This document shows positions 40,728 through 51,119 of a DNA stretch of 64,000 nucleotides, piece by piece (the stretch's first letter is position 1; each line of letters starts with the position of its first letter). The DNA is from Helichrysum umbraculigerum (lineage: Eukaryota; Streptophyta; Magnoliopsida; Asterales; Asteraceae): the NCBI GenBank assembly GCA_949592205.1, contig CATIUR010000002.1:134242090-134306089 (forward strand), in the 5' to 3' direction. The translations under genes were made by a program, and so were the position numbers. A model generated the notes under the pieces. The model did no database searches. It was given only the letters and a program-made list of their open reading frames with translations, and was not told the origin of the DNA.

Positions 40728-41923
40728 CTCGTTTTCAGTCCCCTGTTCGTGTCTGTTAACATATATACACGATGGTTTTTAGTTCTCATCTTTTATACTA
40801 CGATTCCAAGTATTTATATCCATAATATATAGCATTATATCAACTTATTACATCTTTTTAACAAGTTTTCATGTATCGATTTTGGATTTAAGGTTTTGGG
40901 TTTTATAAAACCCATTTTAAGAATTAATCATTAAATCTTCAAAATTGTGATGTTATATAGCTAGATTGTGTTATATAAACATGTTAGAATACGAAATTTA
41001 AACAAAGAAATCAAAGATTCAAAGTTTCTTACAAAGTGTTTGATGATGATGATGAGCCAGACGATGATGATGATGATTTGTTATTGTTATTGTTTTTAAA
41101 ATTTTGGTTCTGCTACTGCTACTTCCTGCTGGTTCTGGTTTGTGTGTTTACTTAGAGAGGAAGGAGAAGAGATTGAGAATGATGATTGATGAAAATGAAA
41201 TGATCAGGAAGAAGGAAAAGAGGGGGAACAAATAGATCAAACCAGTATGGTTTAAACAAGATACGGTCTCCTCAATTATTGAGGTTAGGTGCCCATTTTG
41301 GTACCTCAATTTCGAGTACGGGTATAATTATAGCAATATAAAAGTAAACATTTTATATTTTTATTTTGTAGGTGTTCTCCTGGTTCGTAATTTATAATCA
41401 GAATAATGATGTTTTCATTATTTTAAATAGTTGTACAATTCTGTACATTTTACTGCGCGCAGTTAATTAGGCGCCAAATTTCAGTCAATTTATTATTTCA
41501 TATTTTGAGGTAATGTTCTAACTTCTTCCAAACGAACGAGAAAATTTGCATTTTTATGATTCGACCTTTTATGTGCGTTTTAAAATTGTTTCTGTTCGTG
41601 TTATAATACGTTTTATGTTAAACGTATATTTAGACCATTTTATCTATATGTTATAGATATATAAATACTCGTAATTAATAATTACATTATTAATTATTTT
41701 TGTGTCACGAAACTTTTGTTATTTATTTTTGTCGGGTTCGTTCCGATATGTTTGTACATAACTTTAAATAGCTACGTATTAAGTAATACTTTTTGTTTTA
41801 AAATTTCTGGGCTTGCTAGACTTACATCACATCAAAAGGTTTTGTTAAAACTTAACCAGGAAATTAGCGTAAGAATGCACATGCTTAAATGTTAATTAAT
41901 ACCTAATTTGGAGGGTTGTCACA

Positions 41924-42309
41924 GCATTCGGCGATAATGTGGTTTAGAATGGAAAAAAAATCCTGACATGGTCCTTTCAGTAAAATTGATGCGTTGAATG
42001 GTCTTGTACGGTAAATTTCTCTTTTATAATTTTATGATGATAATTTTATCTGATTCGGTGGTTACAGTTATGTTACTATGGGAAATTACTCTTATACCCT
42101 CACATACTAACAATTCAGTTTTTAACATATATCGAAACACTTTAGATACACATTATTATGGACTTCAACTAAATCAAAATCAATCAAGATCTTCATTTCA
42201 CGGGTCTCTCCATTGTTATAAAATTATAATTAATATTCATTATATATATATGGTATGTTTTTAAATAATTTTAACTTTACCATGGATTAATCGGAACTAT
42301 TAAATTAAA
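41924..42309. other. Short host stretch between gypsy2 and the Helitron
   Basis: AT-rich, with no gene or repeat recognised. The frame at 41,998-42,264 has no protein-like features. Confidence 0.4.
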
Positions 42310-42336
42310 CTAGATCATAACCCGCGAATTCGCGGG
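42310..42336 (-). other. Helitron-type 3' terminus: palindromic hairpin and CTAG
   Basis: The 16-base perfect palindrome CCCGCGAATTCGCGGG (42,321-42,336) is followed on the minus strand by TTATGAT and CTAG, then a T. Confidence 0.68.
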
Positions 42337-43960
42337 CTAATTCATAATTTATGTAAAACTTTTTTATATTATTATTGTACAAATATTGTTTTACTTGACA
42401 TTGTTGTACTGTTCACAATTTGACAATTTATTGAATATGAACACATATATTTTGTGGCAAATATGCCTGCACCCATTAACAACCAAGTTATACGGTATTG
42501 GCAAGGGGATGTGTTATTTATAGTATACAGAGTATGAGTTATAAAGAAACTATTGGAACAACAAATTAAAAAAAAAAAAAAAAGATAACCATACTTCGAA
42601 TCTTTTAGGTGCATTTTTTGCTTCAAATGTATTTCATATCATTTTCTTACATGTAACAATTTAGCCCAACCAAACATACGCTAATATTCCTACTAAATAA
42701 GAACCTGTAACGAAAACTACATGCAGTAAATGTTTTGACTGCATTTAGATTACTACAATAACCAACAACCAACATCACCAACATCTTATCTGTATATGTT
42801 GTCAAACTTCCCACATTAAATCTTGTACCTCAAACCAATATAAAATTCCATTCAACACCACAATCTTCACTTCTTAATAAGGTATGTAAGCCAATAACAT
42901 AAAATGTCGTACATCATTCCAGCAGCTATAACAAAGTCGACTTCCATTTTTGACTAAAGAAAGTCAAAAACAGGAAACAAAAAGCAGCACCTTTCCAAAC
43001 TCCGGTTAAAACTCATACCAGCGTCATAATTCACAAACCAACTTTCAATACATGATCAATACCCATATTGGCACCATAAACTCTTTGATGTAACACAGAC
43101 CCTACCCATATCCATAACCATAGAGCACTAAACCATATGACATACACAACAAACTGACTCCATTGGGGGTCTAAAAATTTTAAAAATAGTACAGTATAAC
43201 AAAAACCAGTATGACCATTTAAGCCCATATGCTGGCTAAATTATGACAAGTAGCCTGACTTTAATATGAGCATCATTAAGACCCTACACCACTTTAATGT
43301 AGCTCTAAAGCTACGCCCATTATAAGGATGTTTTAACCCATATTTAATCATCTCACTTTCGAAACAAAAGCATAGCACAAAATAACAACCGATGAAGGAA
43401 ACTGGCCCATTACTCTTGATTTGCCAGCAAAACTAACTTAGACCTCTAGAGACCAACACAATTTTGCCATGTAATTGCTGTTACAAATCAGAATAATATG
43501 AGTATGCCGAACTTTAATCCTAACTGACCTATATTATAAAAGAGATTATGCAACTAATGTATTGCAAAAAGAAACTACATTGACCTATGACACACATTTA
43601 CAACAATTACTTCTACTATTTCTCCCCCTTATAGCATTCAGCCCATAAACAACCACCCAGCCCACTTTGACACCCAGACACAGTATGATCAACAAATGGA
43701 AAGGCGAGTAGCCTAGCACAGTAATGAGGATCCTCAATCCCTGGAACCACACCAAAATGTATCGAGTTCTTCTACTACATTCCATTAAATGCAATTTGCC
43801 ATCAAAACTTGCTATCTCACGTTCAATATAAAAAGGTCAAAAAGGATAATTATATAATGTTAGGGAATTTAAAAAGGGGTAAAATAAGACAAAGTAAAAA
43901 TAAAATTGACACCAACTTAATAACCATTTAACACAAAAGGAACGTAGAAGGAATGTATAC
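42337..43960 (-). other. Helitron 3' interior without recognised gene
   Basis: AT-rich. Two minus-strand frames (43,031-43,228 and 43,585-43,794) are hydrophobic but show no family resemblance, and I do not call them genes. A poly(A) run lies near 42,568-42,583. Confidence 0.4.
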
Positions 43961-44103
43961 CTGATCATATAAGTACCCATATATATAGAAGTAAGATATT
44001 TGGGTATCAAAGATGGCTTTGTATTTCGATTTCACGACGAAGCTGGTGCTCCATTTGCGACGAATCAAGGTGGTTCTTGAAAGACATTTAGTGCATCAAT
44101 ATC
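43961..44103 (-). pseudogene. Captured exon of an Aurora kinase, disrupted
   Basis: The minus strand encodes MEHQLRREIEIQSHL, a stop where Aurora kinases have Arg, then PNILLLY and GYLYDQ before a donor-like GTATAC. Plant Aurora kinases have [20 protein letters not shown] here, part of the kinase N-lobe (helix C to strand 4). Upstream, an ALNV segment before FKNHL in another frame indicates a small indel. The rest of the kinase is absent. Orientation agrees with the Helitron. Confidence 0.82.
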
Positions 44104-46940
44104 GTTGCATGTACAAGTGAGATGATATATCAACAATAAGATAATTGACTGCATTTGAAACATAAAGTCGGACAAACTTCAATAAAATAGCTAAAACTAT
44201 TGACACTAAATGTTGGAAGGTCAACAAAACTGTTGATGAATATGCTAATCCTATTGCATATACCATTTATTAGAGTAATCAAAAACAATAAAAAGTAAAA
44301 CGTATTGTAACATGCAATAAAAATCTGATTAACTAAAATTAAAGGAAATATACATATATAAGATGGCTATGTTATGCATGTCTGATTATACTAACTCTCT
44401 ATTCCCTAGCTATATAAACATGAGATTTTCCTTATTAGTAATAATACAGCTGGTTTTATTACTTGACCCGCCTATTTTACCATCTATAATAAATTTGAAT
44501 AATAGTTACATACCCCAGCTTCTTCTTGGGTTCAAATAGAGAACCATCTATATGTTCTTTTTTCCTGCAAGCATCAAAGAGAGAAATAAAAGGGATCTTC
44601 CATGGTTGCAAAGACAAACAAATATGAATTATATGCTTGCCTACATGATCAGAATCAACATTAAAAAAAATTATAACCCTATAAAGTTTCTTGAGAGAGG
44701 TTTCATCTCGAAAGTCGACTTTAAGTTGAAAAGGTAACAATGGCCAATATCCACGAGTGGCATCATTATCACAGTTTGTAGAAATAGTACCCTTATACAA
44801 CCATGGAAGCAGCCAATGATTACTCACAATCGTAAAACAACTAATGATTACTCACATAAATACTCTTGTTTTATTAGATGCCATTTTACCACTCATAAGT
44901 CTCCATTTAAATATATGATCATCGTCGGGTTGTGATGCGTGTTCCATGTACTTCTTGTTTATATAACTCATGGAGGTGTTTGGAGGAGCTTATCACCATC
45001 AGCTACCATCAGATTCTCCAGTGACTTCAAAATTTGATTGCAGTCCGTACAACAAATCCATTCTCATTTAGGCAACACCAGTTATTATAGGAAACTTAAC
45101 AATACTGGTTATATTATCAGTTCGTGTTCCCGAGTTGAAGAGAACTGAAAGGAAGTGACATATTTATAACTTGTTTGATTTTCCACCCTGCCATTTCTTT
45201 CAACTTTTGAAGAAAAAAGAATGCCAAATACTCCTCCTGCTTCTCTTCTCTTATCTCCATAAACAAAACTCTAAACTCTGGAACACAACGTGAATATGTA
45301 ATTTGTATTTCTTTCTGGTTTTCTTCTCTTCTTCCAAATAAACAACTCGGGAGCGGGCCCACTGTATTGTTTTGCGTTGATCATTACTTAAAGTCAGAAA
45401 CATAAACTATAAAATAAAATTTAAACAATGATCTCAGACTACCCAATTAATAAAGAAATTGAAATAAAGATTATGTACTAACCTTTAGCTGTTATTTTGC
45501 TACCTCTATGTGAAACTGAACTTACAAATGTAAACACTATATAAGAGAGAGTCTCACCTCTATTTTGGGATCTGCCAAAACCATAAAAAAAAAAAAAAAA
45601 AAAAAAAAAGCTTTGCATTAAAGATACAAACATGAATATGTTGGAGGTGCTTGTCATTGCTTGTTTAAACATTTTATGATCACACCAACAGAATGAAACA
45701 CATAAAGAAGTTACCATGATATACCAGTTAAGCATAAGCAGGTTTATGAACATGAGACACTACTTTCCCAGCTTTCAATGGAAACATGAATAACAATCAA
45801 ACAACAAAACAAAGTATCCATAATAGTGATATTATTGTTACAATCTTATTATAGTGATGATATTTATCACTATTTGACCCATTTAACCAACCTGCCCATT
45901 TTCTAGATCCAGATAATCTTATACCCGGGAAAGCCCCAATATTACAATCTTAGAGAAACCATCCATGCTAGCAGATGCTCCATTAGGATTAAAGTTTCTC
46001 TTGATAACTTCTTCAGGGGTAACCATCCACGCTCCAGTATTGCATCTTCCAATGCATGAAGATCACATATAAAAATAATAATAAGTGATTCAGAGGACAC
46101 ATGTATCCATGAAAAAATAAAATAGTATAGGTGGCAACTAAAATCCAATTATACAAAGGATAACCTTAACATGCATGGATGCACATGGAGTTTTATTCCT
46201 AACAGTTTTTGCAAGTTTGAAGGCTTCCAGAACTGGATTCGACTGCATTTATAAGATTTTGTATAGAACTGGGTCTATCATAAAGCAAAGAACATATATA
46301 TTTCAACAACATTGTAGAAGATTATACACACTAAGACCATACATATTAGTTGTAACTCTTGAAGATTCTTTTGCAAGATAATTGGTCTGGTGATATTATG
46401 AAACTAACCTCAAAGAATTATTTTCTAAACTAAAATTCAAAAACTTCGCTGCTCCTGACCCGCTTGAAGATTCTTCGCTTCCAAGCGAGTGCATTCAAAA
46501 ACTTCGCTTCCAAACTTGGATGAATCTTATACATATTGGTCACTGTAAAGACGAATTGTGGCACCTTCTGACCCGCTCTTAATTTAATCAAATTAGATTC
46601 TTAGAAAGAACCATATAGATTCAACTTTAGATATTCAAAACTTAATTCTATGAAATACTTTGGACTTAAGAGCTACTTATAACCAATTGTAACTGTCCAC
46701 ATTGTTATATTGACAAATTAAAGACCGATGTATAGGAGGTATTATCAATGGATAGCTACTATTTCTTAGAACTAACTCATCTCCTGATACGTTCACAGCT
46801 TCTGAAGTGTAGTTGGGTGTGCGTATCTAATAATTGTTGTGAATACACAATGACTATACTCTCCTAATAAGGCAATGAATATGCAGCCTGAAACATACCT
46901 CAAATGCGTTTCTCAATAAAGTATGAAGACACTTTTTACA
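44104..46940 (-). other. Helitron interior with unidentified exon-like pieces
   Basis: Three minus-strand stretches look exon-like but are unidentified: 44,477-44,827 (contains WPLLPFQLKVDFRDETS and KKEHIDGSLFEPKKKLG before GTATGT), 45,117-45,362, and about 45,955-46,060. They may be further captured pieces. A 25-A run lies at 45,585-45,609. No complete gene is present. Confidence 0.35.
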
Positions 46941-47605
46941 TTATTGCCTAACAGAGCCAGCCCCTACGGCAGTTGCAATAAAAGCAGCCACTACATTCTG
47001 AACAGCCTCTTCATGTGCTTCTCGTATTGTAGCCTGCAAGCATGTGAAGAGTGATTTGTTATACAATGTGACCACATGGAAAAAAGTTAACAATAATAGA
47101 GACAAAGATGTACATACTTCCTCAGGGGGCTTTATGTTGTCGAAAGAAGACTTGTAAACCTCAGTAGCATATTCCAATGCCTTTTGGCACTCCATTTCTT
47201 CAACACTCTGAAAAATGAAAACATCTGAGAACTTGACCCAACCGTTATAGCAGAAATACATAGATGCATGAAAAACAAACAGAAAACAATATATGCCTTA
47301 GAATTAATAGCAACAATCTGGACAAGAGATTAGAAGATCGCGTGAGGACACACAAACTGCTTAGAAAACTAACCTTCCATGAAGAAGTAATTGTATGCAC
47401 GACACCTTCATTCAGAGCATCTATAAAGGACTAAGTGATGCATCAAAAAATGGTCATGTAACAACTGTGGTGCTTACCTACTTGGATATTACTTACAGAT
47501 ATTTGGTCAAGCTACCGAAGCTCATTCTCATTGCTCAAAGGTTGCACAAGAGTAAAGCAGTCCATGTGTGGAAAAAGTGCTCCAATGGATTCTCGAATCG
47601 ATTAC
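46941..47605 (-). pseudogene. Captured guanylate-binding protein (GBP) fragment, four exons
   Basis: In minus-strand order: an exon about 47,605-47,497 with ESIGALFPHMDCFTLV and LSNENEL then a stop codon before LDQI; exon 47,430-47,374 (DALNEGVVHTITSSWK); exon 47,207-47,118 (ECQKALEYATEVYKSSFD, KPPEE); exon 47,033-46,941 (IREAHEEAVQ, AVGAGSVRQ, then TAA). Every internal border has GT and AG. The series follows plant dynamin-like GBPs from the end of the GTPase domain into the helical domain. The GTP-binding motifs and the C-terminus are absent, and the in-frame stop means no working GTPase can be made. Confidence 0.85.
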
Positions 47606-48007
47606 CAATCATGAAATATTTAGGAACATTGAATAAAATCTGCAAGAAAGAACCGCATTTATAATTGAAAACCAGCAAATAATTTAACATAGTGACAGTA
47701 AAAGTAATGAGTTGGGTTGCATGCATTTCAAGCTTCTCTCAAGTTGCAGCTTGAGTACAGAAAATAGGCTTAAAAGGTATGTATAATAACTTGAGTCAGA
47801 ATTATCTCAGGCTTTTTAATCCTTGTGTAGTATGTAAGTGCCATTATATACCTCAAAGATCAAATTGCAATCATGGTTTCAAACATGAAATGAGTCGAGG
47901 GAATAGAAACATATATGCTGCTTGTGAAAGGAAGTTGAATCCCACATCTGGAAAACCTTACAAGTATGTTTGTTGGCAAACCATACGCGATGTCAGTCAC
48001 ATAATAC
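47606..48007 (-). other. Helitron interior between GBP fragment and MULE foldback element
   Basis: AT-rich. The plus-strand frame 47,779-48,018 contains several Cys/His but no spacing of a known finger. I see no gene. Confidence 0.4.
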
Positions 48008-48018
48008 ATACAATATAA

Positions 48019-48304
48019 GGGCAAATTCCACGAAAATGTATTGAACTTTCCCAAAATTGCTATTGTATGTACTCAACTTTCAAATTTGCTATTGTATGTA
48101 TCCAATTGCCTAATCACACCCTATTGTATGTATTCAACTTTCCCAAAATTGCTATTGGATACATACAATAGGGTGTGATTAGGCAATTGGATACATACAA
48201 TAGGGTGTGATTAGGCAATTGGATACATACAATAGCAAATTTGAAAGTTGAGTACATACAATAGCAATTTTGGGAAAGTTCAATACATTTTCGTGGAATT
48301 TGCC
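48019..48304. mobile_element. Mutator-type foldback MITE, 286 bp, with 11-bp target duplication
   Basis: The ends GGCAAATTCCACG and CGTGGAATTTGCC start inverted repeats of more than 100 bp that cover most of the element. An 11-bp duplication, ATACAATATAA, flanks it (48,008-48,018 and 48,305-48,315). Long arms and a 9-11 bp duplication are typical of Mutator-like elements. The word CATACAATAG recurs inside both arms. Confidence 0.85.
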
Positions 48305-48315
48305 ATACAATATAA

Positions 48316-48835
48316 TGATCCTAAAACAATATTCAATTTTCCAAGTAGAGAACTTTAATCCAATTTAACAAAACCCCATAAAGAAAATATAAGTCTTTCC
48401 AACTAAAAAAAATACAAACAAAATAGTCAAGAGATTATCTCATTTATATGATATACCGTTGCTACACCTTTAGCTTCCTAGTTAGGTTTCCCAAACATTG
48501 GATAAAACATTGCAACTAAATAATTCTTCCTAAAAAACCTGTGATCTGATCATAGTGTCATTAAAATCAAAAGAAACAAACTTTATAATCAGATTACGAT
48601 AATCATTTAATATATATATAAGACAAAAGTCAGAGGTTGTTCTACATAATTGATACCTTAGGGTTTATAAATCGAGAGAGGGTTCTTTAATTTGTATATG
48701 GATCTTTGCGAAAACTAATGACTCATATTTATGGAACGCCCACAATATGAAATTTCCAAACTAACTACCCTTTTGAGTCAATCCCCAAATGAGGTGTTTA
48801 AAACGCACAAGATATCACCAAGATACAAGATTTAC
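48316..48835 (-). other. Helitron interior, nothing recognised
   Basis: AT-rich sequence without ORF, repeat or exon-like piece that I can identify. Confidence 0.4.
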
Positions 48836-48981
48836 CTAGCTATGCTGATGAGGATGGTTGTACCGGCAGGCTGAACCAAAATGACAAACCCCGGTTTTTA
48901 AATAGTACATGCAGTCAGGCTCATTTGGCCGGTGCGGATACGATTCAGACTCATCTCCTAATCCCAATTGTCGCATGGGAT
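48836..48981 (-). pseudogene. Captured exon of a plant CCCH zinc-finger protein
   Basis: After an acceptor-like ATGCAG the minus strand encodes SYPHRPNEPDCMYYLKTGVC and then HFGSACRYNHP before a stop. This is a C-x8-C-x5-C-x3-H finger with the RPxEPDC lead typical of the plant ZFN/HUA1 type, which bind RNA. Only one finger of the usual five is present, so this is a fragment. All four metal ligands are intact. Confidence 0.82.
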
Positions 48982-49282
48982 CTGCATTTTTAGTCAAATC
49001 AAATAAACAGCCAAGTTCACAATGACACGCAAATTAAAACCAAAATTCAAACTGAAAGCACAAAATGTGAACTTTAGCTACCTTCAAGAATTTTTAACCA
49101 GATGAGCTACATTCTGTAACCGTAACGGGTTGTTGCATCTGCTTTGTACACACGTATACACTTAATATAGAGATAACTATACGATTACTGAACTTAAAAA
49201 GGAAATATACATAATGTATCAACACTACACACAAAATTATGATAACAAAATCATTATCTTGAACAAAAAGAAAAAAATAAAA
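48982..49282 (-). other. Helitron interior between CCCH and kinase fragments
   Basis: Nothing recognised; AT-rich. Confidence 0.4.
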
Positions 49283-49388
49283 CTAGCTCACTTGAAATTC
49301 AAACGCAAGTTCAAGTATTCTCACGACCTCATTCATTGATGGACGTTGTTCAAGATCTCTCTTTAAACATTGATAAGCTATTTTTGTT
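49283..49388 (-). pseudogene. Captured last kinase-domain exon of a receptor-like kinase
   Basis: After the acceptor TTCTTTGCAG the minus strand reads KIAYQCLKRDLEQRPSMNEV and continues VRILELAFEFQ. This is kinase subdomain XI: the invariant Arg sits in RPSM and the surrounding CL...RP...V pattern fits plant receptor-like kinases. The catalytic part of the kinase is absent. Confidence 0.75.
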
Positions 49389-50952
49389 CTGCAAAGAATT
49401 GGGATTTATTCCATCTTTTATATTAGCAAAAATAATTTCACTAATTCTATTTTGCTAATAACATTTCCGAGCTAATCCTTCAATACCTATCATCAACACC
49501 TACTATCAAATTACATTTACATATAACGATAAATTAAAATGTATATATATGTACATACCTTTCGGAAATCACGAGATTGAGTAAAATCAAAAATTGGCCA
49601 AACTTTATCAAAATCCTGAGAGATAGATCTCGATGTTGAGTATAATAACAAAAGTAACAGATCGTAACCTCCTGTTGCGTCGAGATGGACTCGAGTTTGT
49701 TACGATCTGAGAGGTATAGAGAAGAATTGAGCGGGAGGTGATTTCGATTTTTAAAATTGGAAGCAGATTCATGTTGATGCGCCGAGATGGTATGGAGTTT
49801 GTTGCGATCTGAGAGCTACAACAGCCGGAAGTTGGTTGTTGCTTGGTGCCGAGAATTGCTCTCTTTTTTGTTGATATTATAACTATTAAATTATTTAATT
49901 TTAATTCATTTATGCAGTGGATTTTTCTTTTTGGTCAAACTTCAGCACGTGCATTTCGAAACTTCGTATTTGTTTTTTAAATTTTGAAACTTCCGCTGAA
50001 ATTATGGAGCTGCCTGATATTTCGCAACAGTAGGGGTAAAAAGGCGTAAATTTAGATGATGAAGGATGAGATATTACGTAAACTATGCTATTGATCTAGA
50101 TCAGCGGTTCAGATTGATTAATCTAAATCATTTAACGGGTCAGATCAATTCAAACGAATCTAGATTAAATATGTATACGCATTTAGGTGTGTCCAATAAA
50201 TATAAAAGGAGATGCACTACAAGTGGGAAAACATGTCTGCTTTATTTTAAACCTTAAAGCAACAGTTTGTTATAATTATTCCGAGTTTTTTTATAACGTA
50301 AATCAACGGGGTTGGTTTTTATTTTTTTAACGTAAAGCAAAGGGGTTATTTTACCATTGCACGCATGGTAGACAATATCATCTCCATGGTCCAACACTGG
50401 AACCAATTTCAAAAGTCAGTCTTTAATTTTTTTCATTCCATGAATTTCTTATAAAAATTAAAAAGAAAATATATGTATTTTCTTTGACCATGCCATGTCC
50501 CATGTGCTGCAAATTTCCACTCACTTTAATTTCCCACTCACTTTAGACAAAACAGTAATGACAAAACAATAATGCCCGATTTGAATTGAATTGTGTAATA
50601 AACACTAATCACTTTCACCTTTCTTGTTTGTTAGTTATATTTTACATGTTATTTTGTTTTTCTTTTTCATCCTATCATACGGTGTTAACATTACACCAAA
50701 ATAAAAACAGAAAAATTCCTAAAAAAAATTCATGTTCCAGACTAAAGCATAAGAAATTGTAATACGTATCAACATAAAATTTGGAGAGGATAAAGCAGAA
50801 AAACCCAAATACAAAAACACAAACTGAAAGAATACTTCAATCTCTTCTTTCTATGAAATATAGAAGAAAAAAAATTCCAGCCTCATTTTTCATCTTCCTG
50901 CACATGCTACCATGGTAAAATACATCTAAAAAAGAACAAATAATTAAAACGC
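49389..50952 (-). other. Helitron interior before the SINE, nothing recognised
   Basis: AT-rich. The stretch about 49,660-49,860 reads on the minus strand like a gene's 5' leader, without a clear ORF. No repeat or RNA gene is seen. Confidence 0.35.
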
Positions 50953-51078
50953 TTTTTTTTTTTTTTTTTGAACGGCTAAATTTAATTCCCCCCATACACC
51001 ACTGCCTGGGCTCGAACCCCAGACCTCCAGGGAGGCAAGCCTCCCACCTCACTTTTACCACTTGGGTAAGAGATCATT
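50953..51078 (-). mobile_element. tRNA-derived SINE, minus strand
   Basis: The minus strand shows a Pol III A-box-like CAAGTGGTAAAAGTGAGG, a B box GGGGTTCGAGCCC, a short body and a 17-A tail (T run at 50,953-50,969). The 74-aa minus frame here is the usual SINE by-product. A clear target duplication was not found; AATAATTA occurs on both sides. Confidence 0.75.
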
Positions 51079-51119
51079 GGCAATAATTACTTCAACAGGT
51101 GCGGCTGTTTTCGTATCTC

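Larger units (their letters stand above)
38093..41923 (-). mobile_element. gypsy2: 5' part of an older Ty3/gypsy element (5' LTR, primer site, leader)
   Basis: The minus strand gives a 3.3-kb LTR, a tRNA-Met primer site and an acidic leader frame in the order seen in the chromovirus at 1,038-11,661. The LTR architecture is also alike: TATA and then a palindrome cluster. A chromovirus is likely. Its gag-pol and 3' LTR would lie left of Athila1, outside the window. It is the host for both Athila elements and so the oldest layer. Confidence 0.78.
38609..41923 (-). repeat. gypsy2 5' LTR, 3,315 bp
   Basis: On the minus strand it opens TGTGACAACCCTCC and closes GGGGGTGTGACA, with a seven-base terminal inverted repeat. 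It holds a palindrome cluster, a 20-bp tandem repeat and a GAT microsatellite (41,041-41,077). No partner LTR is in the window. The AT-rich remainder has no gene. Confidence 0.82.

Noticed and set aside
45585..45609. A25 run as the tail of a LINE or processed copy
   Set aside because: No retrocopy or LINE sequence adjoins it and no target duplication was seen; treated as a simple repeat.
50837..51061. 74-codon minus ORF with GLGFEPRQWCMGG
   Set aside because: This is the usual translation of a tRNA-derived SINE.
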